Positions 44,522 through 54,392 of a stretch of 64,000 nt of DNA are shown here, piece after piece. A program made the position numbers and the translations under genes. Numbering within the stretch: the stretch's first letter is position 1; every line of letters begins with the position of its first letter. This DNA is from Aquabacterium commune (GTDB lineage Bacteria > Pseudomonadota > Gammaproteobacteria > Burkholderiales > Burkholderiaceae_C), in the NCBI RefSeq assembly GCF_004362855.1, contig NZ_SNXW01000003.1:62001-126000 (forward strand), in the 5' to 3' direction. The notes beneath the pieces are model-generated. The model had not been told where the DNA came from. It made no database searches and saw nothing but the letters and a program-made list of their open reading frames with translations.

Positions 44522-46572
44522 GCACCAACCCCCTCCTCGACACCGCCGGCCTGCCTTTGTTCGACCAGATCCAGCCGGCGCACGTCAGCCCGGCCATGGA
44601 TGCGCTGCTGGCCGAGTCGGAAGCCGCCCTGGCCAAGGTCACCTCGCCCGACGTGGCGGCCAACTACGATGCGCTGTCCCTGCTGCTGGACGTGCCCACC
44701 GAGCGCCTGGGCCGTGCCTGGGGCGCCGTGGGGCACCTCAACGCCGTGGCCGACACGCCCGAGTTGCGCGCCGCCTTCAACGAGAACATCCCGCGCCTGA
44801 CCGAGTTCTACACGCGCCTGGGTGCCGACGAGCAGCTGTACGCCAAGTACAAGGCCATCGACGTGCAAGACCGCGCTGAGGGCGTCCAGCAGCGCAAGCT
44901 GACGCCGGCCCGCCGGCGCGCCCTGGACAACGCCCTGCGCGGCTTCGTGCTGGGTGGCGCCGAGTTGCAAGGCGAGGCCAAACAGCGCTTCGCCGAGATC
45001 CAGGAGTTGCAGGCGGCCAAGTCGCAGGCCTTTTCCGAGCACGTGATGGACGCCACCGACGCCTTCGCCCACTTCGCGTCCACCGGTGAGCTCGATGGCG
45101 TGCCAGACGACGTGAAGGCCGCCACCCGCGCCGCGGCCGAAACCGACGGCAAAGAAGGCCACAAGCTCACCCTGCACATGCCCAGCTACCTGCCGGTCAT
45201 GCAGTACGCCACGAACCGCGCGCTGCGCGAGGCGATGTACCGCGCCTACGCCACCCGCGCCAGCGAGCTGGGCGCCTCCGAGCGCGACAACACCGTGCTG
45301 ATGCAGGAAATCGTCGCGCTGCGCCAGGAAGAGGCCCGCCTGCTGGGCTACGCCAACTTCGCCGACGTCTCCCTGGTGCCCAAGATGGCCCAGTCGCACC
45401 AGCAGGTCACCGACTTCCTGCGCGACCTGGCCCAACGCGCCCGTCCCTACGCCGAAAAAGACATGGCCGAGCTGCGCGACTTCGCGCGCACCGAATGCGA
45501 CCTGACCGACCTGCAAGCCTGGGACGTGGCCTTCGTGAGCGAAAAGCTCAAGGAAGCGCGCTACGCTTTCAGCGACCAGGAGGTCAAGCAGTACTTCACC
45601 GAGCCGACCGTGCTGCAGGGCCTGTTCGGCCTGATCGAAAAGCTGTTCGACGTCACCATCTCGCCCGACACGGCGCCCGTGTGGCACGCGTCGGTGCGCT
45701 TCTTCCGCATCGAGCGCGCCGGCAAGCTGGTGGGCCAGTTCTACCTGGACCCCTACGCCCGCGCCGGCAAGCGCCCCGGCGCCTGGATGGACGACGTGCG
45801 CGGCCGCTGGGCCCGCCCTGACAACGGCCAGACGCAAACACCCGTGGCCCACCTCGTGTGCAACTACGCCAAGGGCGTGGGCGACAAGCCCGCCCTGCTC
45901 ACGCACGACGACGTCACCACCCTCTTCCACGAGTTCGGCCACGGCCTGCACCACATGCTCACCCAGGTCGATGACATCGGCGTGGCCGGCATCAGCGGTG
46001 TCGAATGGGACGCGGTCGAGCTGCCCAGCCAGTTCATGGAGAACTTCTGCTGGGAATGGGACGTGGTTCAGAAGCTGACCTCGCACGTGGACACCGGCGC
46101 CCACCTGCCGCGTGCCTTGTTCGACAAGATGGTCGCGGCCAAGAACTTCCAGAGCGGCATGCAGACCCTGCGCCAGATCGAGTTCTCGCTCTTCGACATG
46201 CGCCTGCACGCCGAGCCGGGCGCTGAAGGCAACATCCAGGCCCTGGTCGATGCCGTCCGCCAGGAAGTGGCCGTGAACATCCCGCCGGCCTTCAACCGTT
46301 TCCAGCACAGCTTCTCGCACATCTTCGCGGGCGGCTACGCGGCCGGCTACTACAGCTACAAGTGGGCCGAGGTGCTGTCCGCAGACGCCTACGCCGCCTT
46401 CGAAGAAGCCGCCACGCCGCAGGCCGGCGTGCTGAACGCCGAGGTCGGTCGCCGCTACCGCGAGGCCATCCTGGAAGCCGGTGGCAGCCGCTCGGCCATG
46501 GAGAACTTCAAGGCCTTCCGTGGCCGCGAACCCAGCATCGACGCCCTGCTGCGCCACCAGGGCATGGCTTGA
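44518..46572 (+). CDS. prlC: Oligopeptidase A (M3 family metallopeptidase)
   Basis: Cytoplasmic zinc oligopeptidase of 684 residues, M3A family, that degrades short peptides, including cleaved signal peptides. The zinc site [13 protein letters not shown] is near residues 470-482, with the third ligand Glu in [20 protein letters not shown] near 492-511. The C-terminal [25 protein letters not shown] stretch holds the substrate-binding His and Tyr. Length matches E. coli PrlC (680). It overlaps folD by four bases (ATGA), so the two are co-expressed. Confidence 0.93.
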   Translation: MSTNPLLDTAGLPLFDQIQPAHVSPAMDALLAESEAALAKVTSPDVAANYDALSLLLDVPTERLGRAWGAVGHLNAVADTPELRAAFNENIPRLTEFYTRLGADEQLYAKYKAIDVQDRAEGVQQRKLTPARRRALDNALRGFVLGGAELQGEAKQRFAEIQELQAAKSQAFSEHVMDATDAFAHFASTGELDGVPDDVKAATRAAAETDGKEGHKLTLHMPSYLPVMQYATNRALREAMYRAYATRASELGASERDNTVLMQEIVALRQEEARLLGYANFADVSLVPKMAQSHQQVTDFLRDLAQRARPYAEKDMAELRDFARTECDLTDLQAWDVAFVSEKLKEARYAFSDQEVKQYFTEPTVLQGLFGLIEKLFDVTISPDTAPVWHASVRFFRIERAGKLVGQFYLDPYARAGKRPGAWMDDVRGRWARPDNGQTQTPVAHLVCNYAKGVGDKPALLTHDDVTTLFHEFGHGLHHMLTQVDDIGVAGISGVEWDAVELPSQFMENFCWEWDVVQKLTSHVDTGAHLPRALFDKMVAAKNFQSGMQTLRQIEFSLFDMRLHAEPGAEGNIQALVDAVRQEVAVNIPPAFNRFQHSFSHIFAGGYAAGYYSYKWAEVLSADAYAAFEEAATPQAGVLNAEVGRRYREAILEAGGSRSAMENFKAFRGREPSIDALLRHQGMA

Positions 46573-46598
46573 GCACACGACACCACCGGAGCCCGACC

Positions 46599-47267
46599 AT
46601 GCGCCTGCCCCTGTTTCGCCCTGAAACCGTCAACGCACGCCGCGTCGGCGCGGGCGCGCTGCTGGCCCTGCCCGCGTTGTTGGCCGGGTTGCTGGCTTCA
46701 CTGAGCGGCCCGGCCTGGGCGCTCTACAAGGTCGTAGGGCCCGACGGCCGCGTCACCTACACCGACCGTGCACCGGTGGACAAACCCGCCAAGGCGATCA
46801 AGGCCAATGGCGCAAGCGCCCCGGCCGACGCCCTGCCTTACGAGCTGCAGAAGGTCGTCAGCCGCTTCCCGGTCACGCTCTACACAGGCAACAACTGCAC
46901 GCCCTGCGACACCGCGCGCCAGTTGCTCAAGGCCCGCGGTGTGCCCTTCACCGAAAAAACCGTGACCAGCTCGGAAGACATCCGCCAGTTCCGCAGCCAG
47001 GAAGCCACCGACCAACTGCCCACCGTGCGCATCGGTCAAAAGCAGCTGTCCGGCCTGCAGCACAGCGACTGGAACGCCTACCTCGACGCCGCGGGCTACC
47101 CTGCGACCTCCGCCTTGCCGCCGGGCTACCAGCACAGCCCACCCACGCCGCTGGTGCCCATCGAACCGAAGCCCGGCAACGCGCCCGGCGCCTCCGATGC
47201 GACGCCAGGCACCCCGACCACGCCCGTGGCACCTGCCGGCAACACGCCGGCCGGCATCCGTTTCTGA
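46599..47267 (+). CDS. DUF4124 + glutaredoxin-like exported protein
   Basis: Protein of 222 residues. A signal peptide is likely at residues 1-44 (hydrophobic LLALPALLAGLLASLSG, cleavage after AWA). DUF4124 follows (LYKVVGPDGRVTYTDRAP, about 45-62), then a glutaredoxin-like domain at about 88-165 with the redox pair in TGNNCTPCDTARQLL. A Pro/Gly/Thr-rich tail ends the protein. The CTPC motif suggests a periplasmic thiol oxidoreductase, although glutaredoxins usually work in the cytoplasm with glutathione. It starts 26 bases after prlC and ends one base before the GTG of the flavoprotein gene. Confidence 0.78.
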   Translation: MRLPLFRPETVNARRVGAGALLALPALLAGLLASLSGPAWALYKVVGPDGRVTYTDRAPVDKPAKAIKANGASAPADALPYELQKVVSRFPVTLYTGNNCTPCDTARQLLKARGVPFTEKTVTSSEDIRQFRSQEATDQLPTVRIGQKQLSGLQHSDWNAYLDAAGYPATSALPPGYQHSPPTPLVPIEPKPGNAPGASDATPGTPTTPVAPAGNTPAGIRF

Positions 47268-47268
47268 A

Positions 47269-48585
47269 GTGAGCCTCCCCCTGCCCTCCTCCCCTGCCCC
47301 TTTGACCACCCAGGTCGCCATCGTCGGTGGCGGTCCCGCCGGCCTGATGGCTGCCGAGTGGCTGTCCCAGTCCGGCGTCCAGGTGGACCTGTTCGACACC
47401 AAGCCCTCGGTGGGCCGCAAATTCCTGCTGGCAGGCCGTGGCGGCCTCAACCTGACCCACTCCGAGCCCCTGCCGCGCTTCCAGGCGCGTTTCGCCGAGC
47501 GCAGCGAGTGGCTGTCGCCGCTGCTGGAGGACTTCAGCCCCGACGCCTTGCGCGCATGGGCCCAGGGCCTGGGCATCGAGACCTTCGTGGGCAGCTCCGG
47601 CCGCGTCTTCCCCACAGACCTGAAAGCCGCGCCGCTGCTGCGCGCCTGGCTGCACCGCCTGCGCCAGCAAGGCGTGCGCTTCCACATGCGCCACCGCTGG
47701 CTCGGCTGGGCCGATGCGGCCGCCGAAGGTCACAGCCCCGCGCTGCGCATGGCCACGCCGGACGGCGAGCGCCTCGTCCAGGCCCGGGCCACGGTGCTGG
47801 CCCTGGGCGGTGGCAGCTGGTCTCGGCTGGGCTCCGACGGCGCCTGGCTGCCCTGGCTGCAGGCCAAGGGCGTCGATGTGGCCCCCTTGCGCGCGGCCAA
47901 TTGCGGCTTCGACGTGGCACCCACAGGCCTCGACCACACGCATTGGAGCGAGCACCTGCGCAGCCGCTTTGCCGGCCAGCCGGTCAAGCCGGTCAGCCTG
48001 AGCTTCACCGACCTGCAAGGCCACACCCGGCAGCAGCAAGGTGAATTCGTGCTGACGGACACCGGCGTCGAAGGCAGCCTGATTTACGCCTTTTCGGCGG
48101 CCATCCGCGACCGCATCGCCGCCGAAGGCAGCGCCACCGTGCACCTCAACCTGCTGCCCTCGCACAGCGCCGAGACGGTGCTGACCGAAACCCGCCGCGC
48201 CCGTGGCCCGCGCAGCCTGAGCACCCACCTCAAGAGCCGCCTGGGCCTGCAAGGCCTGAAGATGGCGCTGTTGCACGAGCTGCTGACGCCCGAGCAGCTC
48301 AACGACCCGCATGCGCTGGCGCTGGCCCTGCAGGCCTTGCCGATCACGCTGTCGGCTGCCCGCCCCATGGACGAGGCCATCAGCACCGCCGGCGGCGTGC
48401 GCTTCGAGGCGCTCGACACGCAGCTCATGCTGCGCGCCCTGCCCGGCGTGTTCTGCGCTGGCGAGATGCTCGACTGGGAAGCCCCCACTGGCGGCTACCT
48501 GCTCACGGCCAGCCTGGCCACAGGCCGACAAGCGGCCCTGGGTGCGCTGGCCCATCTGAAACTGGCCGAGCCCAAGCACACCTGA
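47269..48585 (+). CDS. HI0933/BaiN-type NAD(P)/FAD-dependent oxidoreductase
   Basis: Flavoprotein of 438 residues of the HI0933-like family (TIGR03862-type). FAD loop VAIVGGGPAGLMAAEWLS is near residues 18-35, VGRKFLLAGRGGLNLTHSE near 49-67, VLALGGGSWSRLGSDGAWL near 179-197, and the C-terminal FAD contact GVFCAGEMLDWEAPTGGYLL near 393-412. The specific substrate is unknown; family members have been linked to flavin- or menaquinone-type reductions. The GTG at 47269 is chosen since it begins one base after the previous stop; a TTG at about 47301, closer to the FAD loop, is possible. Confidence 0.8.
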   Translation: MSLPLPSSPAPLTTQVAIVGGGPAGLMAAEWLSQSGVQVDLFDTKPSVGRKFLLAGRGGLNLTHSEPLPRFQARFAERSEWLSPLLEDFSPDALRAWAQGLGIETFVGSSGRVFPTDLKAAPLLRAWLHRLRQQGVRFHMRHRWLGWADAAAEGHSPALRMATPDGERLVQARATVLALGGGSWSRLGSDGAWLPWLQAKGVDVAPLRAANCGFDVAPTGLDHTHWSEHLRSRFAGQPVKPVSLSFTDLQGHTRQQQGEFVLTDTGVEGSLIYAFSAAIRDRIAAEGSATVHLNLLPSHSAETVLTETRRARGPRSLSTHLKSRLGLQGLKMALLHELLTPEQLNDPHALALALQALPITLSAARPMDEAISTAGGVRFEALDTQLMLRALPGVFCAGEMLDWEAPTGGYLLTASLATGRQAALGALAHLKLAEPKHT

Positions 48586-48588
48586 ACA

Positions 48589-48604
48589 AGGGGGTTGGCC
48601 CCCT
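48589..48604 (+). terminator. Short hairpin after the flavoprotein gene
   Basis: AGGGGG and CCCCCT around a TTGG loop, three bases after the stop codon. The stem is strong but is followed by TCTCC and not by a T run, so termination may be partial. Confidence 0.45.
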
Positions 48605-48626
48605 CTCCTGAAGATTGCAGTTGTCT

Positions 48627-48648
48627 TGGCAACGTTCTAAGGTTGCCA
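48627..48648. promoter_or_regulatory. Inverted repeat upstream of the SGNH hydrolase gene
   Basis: TGGCAAC and GTTGCCA with eight bases between, 28 bases before the start codon of the next gene. The position, in a 91-base leader, fits an operator overlapping the promoter; no firm -35/-10 pair could be placed. Confidence 0.4.
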
Positions 48649-48676
48649 CTCAATCACATCAAACCAGGAGAGTTCC

Positions 48677-49651
48677 ATGACCCACCGCCACGCCGTGCGG
48701 CGCTTGCCCCTGCTCGCCGCTTGCCTGAGCCTGTTCGGCGCCAGCGCCGCATCCGCCCAGTACTCGAAGATGGTCGTGCTCAGCGACAGCATGTCGGACA
48801 CGCACCGCTATTACGACTTCACCAAAGCCCTTTTCGGCACCGGTGACCCGCGCCCTCCCGCCTTCGACGGCCGCTTCTGCAATGGCCCCGTGGGCGTCGA
48901 GGTGCTGGCCAAGGGCATGGACGTGGAGATCGAGAATTACGCGTTCTCGGGCGCACTCAGTGGCTACCTCACACTCATCCCCGGCATCCCGCTGGGTGTG
49001 CTGAGCCAGGTCACCGAGCACCTCAACCGCCAATCCCTGGTGCCCTCCCTGCCCACCGTGCCTTTGGTGGGAGGCATCTTCAGCGTGCTGCCCGGCACCG
49101 GCCGCGCCGACCCCAAGGCGCTCTACGTGATCTGGACCGGGCCTGACGACTACTACTTCCCCGGTGGCATGAACGCCCTGACCGCCTACAAGGCTGCGGC
49201 CAACATCCAGCAGGCCATCACCAGCCTGTACAACACCGGTGCGCGCTACTTTTTCGTACCCACCATGCCGGACCTGGGCATCACGCCACGGGCCCTCCAG
49301 CTGGAGAAATCACGGCCCGGCTACATCGCCAACGCCAGCAAATACAGCGTGCAGTTCTCGGACGTGCTGGGCAAAGCCCTGCAAGCCTCCGCACGGCGTT
49401 ACCCGAAGGCGCACATCATGAGCTTCGACACCCTGGCCTTCCTGAAAACAGAGATGGACAAGGGCCGCGCCGAAGGCAAGAACCTCACGGACGCCTGCCA
49501 CCCAGGCGGGCTGAACCTGACGCAGTTCGAAACCCGGCCCGTGTGTGCCGACCCGGACAATCACCTGTTCTGGGACGACAACCACCCCACCGCCGAAGCC
49601 AACCGGCGTCTGGGCAGCGCCTGGCTGAAGGCGATCACCGCCAAGCCGTGA
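48677..49651 (+). CDS. Secreted SGNH/GDSL-type esterase (phospholipase/lecithinase-like)
   Basis: Exported hydrolase of 324 residues. The signal peptide is residues 1-27 (LLAACLSLFGASAASA, cleavage after ASA). Block I reads MVVLSDSMSDTHRYY, so the usual Gly of GDS is Ser. The N-containing block III appears as WTGPDDYYF. The catalytic Asp-His pair is in FWDDNHPTAEANRR near residues 296-309. Two Cys (DACHPG and PVCADP) near the C-terminus may form a disulfide. It resembles the phospholipase/lecithinase/haemolysin branch (COG3240). GGAGAG lies six to eight bases before the ATG. It converges on rpiA with no gap. Confidence 0.8.
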   Translation: MTHRHAVRRLPLLAACLSLFGASAASAQYSKMVVLSDSMSDTHRYYDFTKALFGTGDPRPPAFDGRFCNGPVGVEVLAKGMDVEIENYAFSGALSGYLTLIPGIPLGVLSQVTEHLNRQSLVPSLPTVPLVGGIFSVLPGTGRADPKALYVIWTGPDDYYFPGGMNALTAYKAAANIQQAITSLYNTGARYFFVPTMPDLGITPRALQLEKSRPGYIANASKYSVQFSDVLGKALQASARRYPKAHIMSFDTLAFLKTEMDKGRAEGKNLTDACHPGGLNLTQFETRPVCADPDNHLFWDDNHPTAEANRRLGSAWLKAITAKP

Positions 49652-50323
49652 TCAGAAGCTCAGGGTCTTGACGCCCTGGGCCGTGCCCAGCAGGCAGACA
49701 TCGGCCTTGTTGCGGGCGAACACGCCCACCGTGACAACGCCGGGCCACTGGTTGACATCGGCCTCGAACTGGGCCGGCTGTGTGATCTGCAGACCCTTCA
49801 CATCGACGATGACGTTGCCATTGTCGGTCGTGACACCTGCGCGCACCTGGGCTTGCCCACCGAGGGCGGCAAAGGCGCGGATGACCTGGGCCGCGGCCAT
49901 GGGGATGACCTCCACCGGCAGCGGGAAGCGGCCCAGCGCCTCGACCAGCTTGGAGTCGTCGGCGATGCAGACAAAGCGCTCGGCCAGTTCGGCCACGATC
50001 TTCTCGCGAGTGAGCGCTGCGCCGCCGCCCTTGACCATGTTCCCGGCGTGATCGATTTCATCGGCGCCGTCGATGTACACGCCCAGGCCGGTCACGGCCT
50101 CGGCTTCCAGCACCGGCACGCCGAGGGCTTGCAGGCGTTGCGTGCTGCGCACCGAGCTGGAGACAACCCCGGCCACACGCTGCGGGTTGGCCTTGAGGGC
50201 CTCGCCCAGGGCGTCGATGAACTTGTCCACCGTGGAGCCGGTGCCCACGCCCACGATGCTGCCCTCGGGCACGTATTGCAGGGCGGCTTGGCCCACCAGG
50301 GTCTTGAGTTCGTCTTGGGTCAT
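49652..50323 (-). CDS. rpiA: Ribose-5-phosphate isomerase A
   Basis: Pentose phosphate enzyme of 223 residues that interconverts ribose 5-phosphate and ribulose 5-phosphate. Signatures are [15 protein letters not shown] near residues 25-39, YIDGADEID near 83-91 (catalytic Asp), and [16 protein letters not shown] near 95-110 (catalytic Glu region). Length and motifs match E. coli RpiA (219). The ATG at 50323 (MTQDELKTL) is used; the open frame upstream has no family similarity. The DUF1624 gene ends 44 bases upstream on the same strand. Confidence 0.94.
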   Translation of the reverse strand: MTQDELKTLVGQAALQYVPEGSIVGVGTGSTVDKFIDALGEALKANPQRVAGVVSSSVRSTQRLQALGVPVLEAEAVTGLGVYIDGADEIDHAGNMVKGGGAALTREKIVAELAERFVCIADDSKLVEALGRFPLPVEVIPMAAAQVIRAFAALGGQAQVRAGVTTDNGNVIVDVKGLQITQPAQFEADVNQWPGVVTVGVFARNKADVCLLGTAQGVKTLSF

Positions 50324-50367
50324 GGTCGTCAGGAGGATGGGGGTTCGGGCAGGGGTGTCAGGAGATG

Positions 50368-51231
50368 CTAAGGGCGGGCATGGCCACTGAGCTGCACCCA
50401 GGCCATCAGGCCGCCGATCAGCACCGGCTGGTGCACCATGTAAAACGTCAGGCTCCAGCGGCCCAGGGTGGTCAGCAGCCGCCACACCCGAGGGGAAGGC
50501 ATCGCCGCACGGGCGACATTGTGGCCCGAAGTGGCGCCCGCGGTGTGCGGCAAACTGCCGCTGCTCAGCCAGTGCCTGCGGTGCGCCAGCAACCAGCGCG
50601 TGCCGGCCAGGCCCCACCACATCACGCCCAGCCAGGGCAGCACGGGCACGAAATCTTCGGTGATGGGTTTGTGCGTGACCAGGCCCACCCAGTTGGTGAG
50701 CCGCGTGTCGAACAGCGGGTCCGCCACGAGCTGTGGCAGCAACAGCGCCAGCCCGCCCAGCGGCCACAGCCACGCGCCCCAGCCGGCCGTCAGACGCGCG
50801 ACGATGAGCATCACCGCCATGCCATGCAGCACGCCGAAGGAAATCCAGCTCTGCGGGAACATGAAGGCGCTGCCGGCGCTCACCAGCGCGGCGCAGCCCA
50901 CGATCTGCGCCCAGCGCCGCCAAAAGCGCGCCCAGCTCTGACCCTGGTCGGTGGCCACGGCCTGACCGGCACCCGCGCACAGCAGGAACAGCGACAGGAT
51001 GCAGGTGCGCTGCGTGGTCCACAGCAGGTCGGTGTAGAAATTCGCGTCGATCAGGCGCTCGTTGGCCAGGTCGAAGCAGAAATGGAAGGTGGCCATCCAG
51101 ACCAGGGCGAAGCCGCGCAGGGCGTCGAGCCGGTCCAGACGTGCCTGGAGCGGCTGAGGTGTCCCGCGCGCTTGCCGGGCCGCGCCAAAGTCACCGCTGG
51201 GAGAAATTGCCTTGCCATTTCCGGGTCGCAT
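50368..51231 (-). CDS. DUF1624 (HGSNAT-like) membrane protein
   Basis: Integral membrane protein of 287 residues with about seven or eight helices. [25 protein letters not shown] at about residues 30-54 is the start of the DUF1624/heparan-alpha-glucosaminide acetyltransferase-like family, with the conserved His of the first helix. The final [20 protein letters not shown] segment is the typical last helix. These proteins are thought to move acyl groups across the membrane, but bacterial substrates are mostly unknown. The ATG at 51231 (MRPGNGK) is chosen; further upstream the frame runs into the divergent U32 gene. Likely co-transcribed with rpiA. Confidence 0.78.
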   Translation of the reverse strand: MRPGNGKAISPSGDFGAARQARGTPQPLQARLDRLDALRGFALVWMATFHFCFDLANERLIDANFYTDLLWTTQRTCILSLFLLCAGAGQAVATDQGQSWARFWRRWAQIVGCAALVSAGSAFMFPQSWISFGVLHGMAVMLIVARLTAGWGAWLWPLGGLALLLPQLVADPLFDTRLTNWVGLVTHKPITEDFVPVLPWLGVMWWGLAGTRWLLAHRRHWLSSGSLPHTAGATSGHNVARAAMPSPRVWRLLTTLGRWSLTFYMVHQPVLIGGLMAWVQLSGHARP

Positions 51232-51316
51232 GGCGATAGTATCGGCGCTTTGCCGGCTCGCTCGCGCAACCTTGCCGCGCCCAAGCCGTCTGCCATCGCT
51301 CTTGACCTCTGCTGCC

Positions 51317-53290
51317 ATGACCCTGCCCCGTCCCCACCTCGAACTGCTCGCGCCCGCCCGCACCGCCGACATCGGCATCGAAGCGGTTAACCACGGGGCC
51401 GATGCCGTGTACATCGGCGGGCCATCTTTCGGCGCGCGCAGCAACGCCAGCAACGAGGTGTCGGACATCGCGCGGCTGGTCCAGCACGCCCACCGCTACC
51501 ACGCCAAGGTCTTCCCCACGCTCAACACCATCTTGCGTGACGACGAGCTGGAGCCGGCCCGCAAGATGATCTGGGAGCTCTACGACGCCGGCGCCGACGC
51601 CCTCATCGTGCAGGACATGGCCTTGCTGGAGATGGACCTGCCCCCCATCCAGCTGCACGCGTCCACCCAGACCGACATCCGCACCGTCGAGAAAGCCAGA
51701 TTCCTGCAAGACGTCGGCTTCAGCCAGATCGTGCTGGCGCGTGAGCTGACGCTGGAACAAATCAAAGCGATTTCCGATGCCACCGACGTGGCCATCGAGT
51801 TCTTCGTGCACGGCGCGCTGTGCGTGGCCTACAGCGGCCAGTGCTTCATCAGCCATGCCCACACCGGCCGCAGCGCCAACCGTGGCGACTGCTCGCAAGC
51901 CTGCCGCCTGCCCTACAACGTGCTGGACGGCACGGGCCAGGTCGTGGCCTTTGAGCAGCACGTGCTGTCGATGAAGGACAACGATCAGAGCGCCAACCTC
52001 AACGCCCTGATCGACGCCGGCGTGCGCTCCTTCAAAATCGAAGGTCGCTACAAGGACATGGGCTATGTGAAGAACCTCACCGCCCACTACCGTCTGCTGC
52101 TCGACGAGGTCCTGGAACAGCGCCCCGAGCTCGCGCGTGCCTCGTCCGGCGAGTGCACCTTCTACTTCCAGCCCGAGCCGGACCGCAACTTCAACCGCGG
52201 CAGCACGGACTACTTCGTCAACGGCCGCAAGGAAGACATCGGCGCGTTCGAGTCGCCGAAGCACCTGGGCCTGCCGTTGGGCGAGGTGGCCAAGGTCGGT
52301 GACACCTGGTTCGACGTCGCCATCGACGACGTGGCCACGCGCGAAGCCGGCGGCATCCACAACGGCGACGGCCTCAACTACCTGACCCTGACCAAGGACG
52401 TGGTCGGCGTGCAGGTCAACACGGCCGAGCCCATCGGCAAGTCCGGCCGCATCTGGCGCGTGCACCCCAACGAGGGCATCGAGGCGCTCAAGGACCTGCA
52501 ACCCGGCCTGGCCATCAACCGCAACCGCGACCGCGCCTGGGAAAACCTGCTGGGCAAGAAATCGTCCGACCGCCGCATCGGCATGTGGGCCGCTTTGAGC
52601 GACACCGCCGACGGTCTGGCGCTGCAGCTGTCCGACGACGACGGCTTCGTGGGCGAGGCCCAGGTGGTGTGCGACAAACAAGCCCCGCAAGACGCCGAAC
52701 GCGCCGAGGCCACGCTGCGCGAGCAGGTCGGCAAGCTGGGCACGACCATTTTCGAGCCCCGCGAGGTCACGCTGAGCCTGGCCCAGCCCTGGTTCGTGCC
52801 GGCCTCGGCGCTCAAGGCCCTGCGCCGCGACGCCGTGGTCGCGCTGGAAGCCGCCCGCGAGGCCGGCCGCGAGCGCCTGCAACGCGCCGCCGCCGTCGAG
52901 CCGCCCGTGGCCTATCCGGAAGATGCCTTGAGCTACCTGGCCAACGTCTTCAACCACAAGGCCCGCGATTTCTACGCCAAGCACGGCGTGAAGGTGATCG
53001 AGCCGGCCTACGAGAGCCACGAGGAGCTCGGCGAGGTCAGCCTGATGATCACCAAGCACTGCGTGCGCTTCTCCCTGAGCCTGTGCCCCAAGCAGGCCAA
53101 GGGCGTGCAAGGCGTGCAGGGCCAAGTCAAAGCCGAGCCGCTGCAGCTCATCAACGGCAAGGAAAAGCTGACCCTGCGCTTCGACTGCAAGCCCTGCGAA
53201 ATGCACGTGGTGGGCAAGATGAAGAAGTCGGTGCTCAACCAGGTGCCCGCCGCACCGGTGCAGTTCTACAAAACGCGCCCGACAGCCTGA
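51317..53290 (+). CDS. rlhA: U32 peptidase-family RNA hydroxylase (RlhA-like)
   Basis: Protein of 657 residues of the U32 family. Its length and domain order match RlhA (YdcP), which makes 5-hydroxycytidine in 23S rRNA, rather than the shorter TrhP/YegQ (about 450). The TIM-barrel part starts LELLAPARTADIGIEAV at residues 8-24. FFVHGALCVAYSGQCFIS and NRGDCSQACRLPY at about 162-200 carry the Cys that bind an iron-sulfur cluster in the family. KIEGRYKDMGYVKN is near residue 239. The C-terminal domain has LCPKQAK and FDCKPCEMHVVGKMKKS. The ATG at 51317 precedes the barrel directly. The 85-base spacer to the divergent DUF1624 gene holds no clear operator. Confidence 0.82.
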   Translation: MTLPRPHLELLAPARTADIGIEAVNHGADAVYIGGPSFGARSNASNEVSDIARLVQHAHRYHAKVFPTLNTILRDDELEPARKMIWELYDAGADALIVQDMALLEMDLPPIQLHASTQTDIRTVEKARFLQDVGFSQIVLARELTLEQIKAISDATDVAIEFFVHGALCVAYSGQCFISHAHTGRSANRGDCSQACRLPYNVLDGTGQVVAFEQHVLSMKDNDQSANLNALIDAGVRSFKIEGRYKDMGYVKNLTAHYRLLLDEVLEQRPELARASSGECTFYFQPEPDRNFNRGSTDYFVNGRKEDIGAFESPKHLGLPLGEVAKVGDTWFDVAIDDVATREAGGIHNGDGLNYLTLTKDVVGVQVNTAEPIGKSGRIWRVHPNEGIEALKDLQPGLAINRNRDRAWENLLGKKSSDRRIGMWAALSDTADGLALQLSDDDGFVGEAQVVCDKQAPQDAERAEATLREQVGKLGTTIFEPREVTLSLAQPWFVPASALKALRRDAVVALEAAREAGRERLQRAAAVEPPVAYPEDALSYLANVFNHKARDFYAKHGVKVIEPAYESHEELGEVSLMITKHCVRFSLSLCPKQAKGVQGVQGQVKAEPLQLINGKEKLTLRFDCKPCEMHVVGKMKKSVLNQVPAAPVQFYKTRPTA

Positions 53291-53375
53291 GCCAGATCCC
53301 ACGCTTTCCCGGGGGTGAGCGAAACCGTCACCCCACCGTCGCGCCGTTGTCACGCGCACTGGCGACCATCGGCGC

Positions 53376-54272
53376 ATGCGGAACTGGATCAACGCCCCAC
53401 TGCTCAAGGCCTTGACCTCGCCCGCCGGCTTCACCGCCGGCCTGGGGCGCGAACCAGGCCCTTCCAACGCCGACGACCGCGAGGGCCAGTTCAAGGTTCG
53501 CACGGCCTGGATTTCCGACGTCCACCTGGGCACGCCGGGCTGCCAGGCCGATGCCTTGCTGGATTTCCTCAAGCGCGTCGAGTGCGACACCCTCTACCTC
53601 GTGGGCGACATCATCGACGGCTGGCAGCTGCGCCGCAGCTGGTACTGGCCTCAGGCCCACAACGACGTCGTCCAGAAGCTGCTGCGCAAGGCACGCAAGG
53701 GCACACGCGTCATCTTCATCCCGGGCAACCACGATGAGTTCGGCCGCAAGTTCCTCGACCACTCCTTCGGTGGCATCGAGGTGGCCGAGGAATGGATCCA
53801 CACCACCGCCGACGGCAAGCGCCTGTGGGTCACCCACGGCGACCTCTACGACGGCGTCATCCAGTGCGCGCGCTGGCTGGCCCTGCTGGGCGACTCGCTC
53901 TACGAGTTCACGCTCAAGCTCAACCGCCACCTGAATTCTTTCCGCGCCCGCGCCGGCCTGCCGTATTGGTCGCTCTCGAAGTACCTCAAGCTCAAGGTCA
54001 AGCGCGCTGTGAGCTACATGGGCGATTTCGAGTCCGCCCTGGCCCGCGAGGCCCGCAAGCGCGGCGTCGATGGCCTGGTCTGCGGCCACATCCACCACGC
54101 CGAGATGCGCATGGTGGAAGACATCCTGTACTGCAACGACGGCGATTGGGTGGAGAGCCTGACGGCACTGGTCGAGCACGCCGACGGCCGCCTGGCCATC
54201 GTGGACTGGGGCCAGGTCATGGCCGGCCAGGACATGCCTTTCGATGCGCCGTTGGACGTGCAGCCGGTCTGA
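53376..54272 (+). CDS. LpxH-like metallophosphoesterase
   Basis: Calcineurin-like phosphoesterase of 298 residues, related to UDP-2,3-diacylglucosamine diphosphatases. Metal motifs in order: ISDVHLGTPGC near residue 45, LVGDIIDGWQL near 74-84, FIPGNHDEFGR near 115-125, VTHGDLYDG near 152-160 and CGHIHHAEMR near 231-240. No signal peptide or membrane helix is present. It is longer than LpxH of E. coli (240) and resembles the paralogous group often found near lipid genes; the true substrate is not certain. Starts 85 bases after rlhA. Confidence 0.82.
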   Translation: MRNWINAPLLKALTSPAGFTAGLGREPGPSNADDREGQFKVRTAWISDVHLGTPGCQADALLDFLKRVECDTLYLVGDIIDGWQLRRSWYWPQAHNDVVQKLLRKARKGTRVIFIPGNHDEFGRKFLDHSFGGIEVAEEWIHTTADGKRLWVTHGDLYDGVIQCARWLALLGDSLYEFTLKLNRHLNSFRARAGLPYWSLSKYLKLKVKRAVSYMGDFESALAREARKRGVDGLVCGHIHHAEMRMVEDILYCNDGDWVESLTALVEHADGRLAIVDWGQVMAGQDMPFDAPLDVQPV

Positions 54273-54290
54273 GCGGTTGGGCACGTGGGT

Positions 54291-54326
54291 GCAGCGTCTG
54301 AGGCAGCACCTGAGCCAGCATCTGAG
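54291..54326. repeat. Three tandem 12-bp imperfect repeats
   Basis: GCAGCGTCTGAG, GCAGCACCTGAG and CCAGCATCTGAG lie head to tail between the phosphoesterase and the DUF2322 gene. They may be chance slippage in an untranslated leader. No function is evident. Confidence 0.5.
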
Positions 54327-54392
54327 GCATCGGGCAGGCCAAGCGCCTGGGGCACAATGCGGCCCCTGCAACCCACCTCTGGAGCCCGCCGC

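Noticed and set aside
44086-46578. 830-codon open frame on the - strand opposite prlC and folD
   Set aside because: Shadow of two conserved genes; no domain and no ribosome site.
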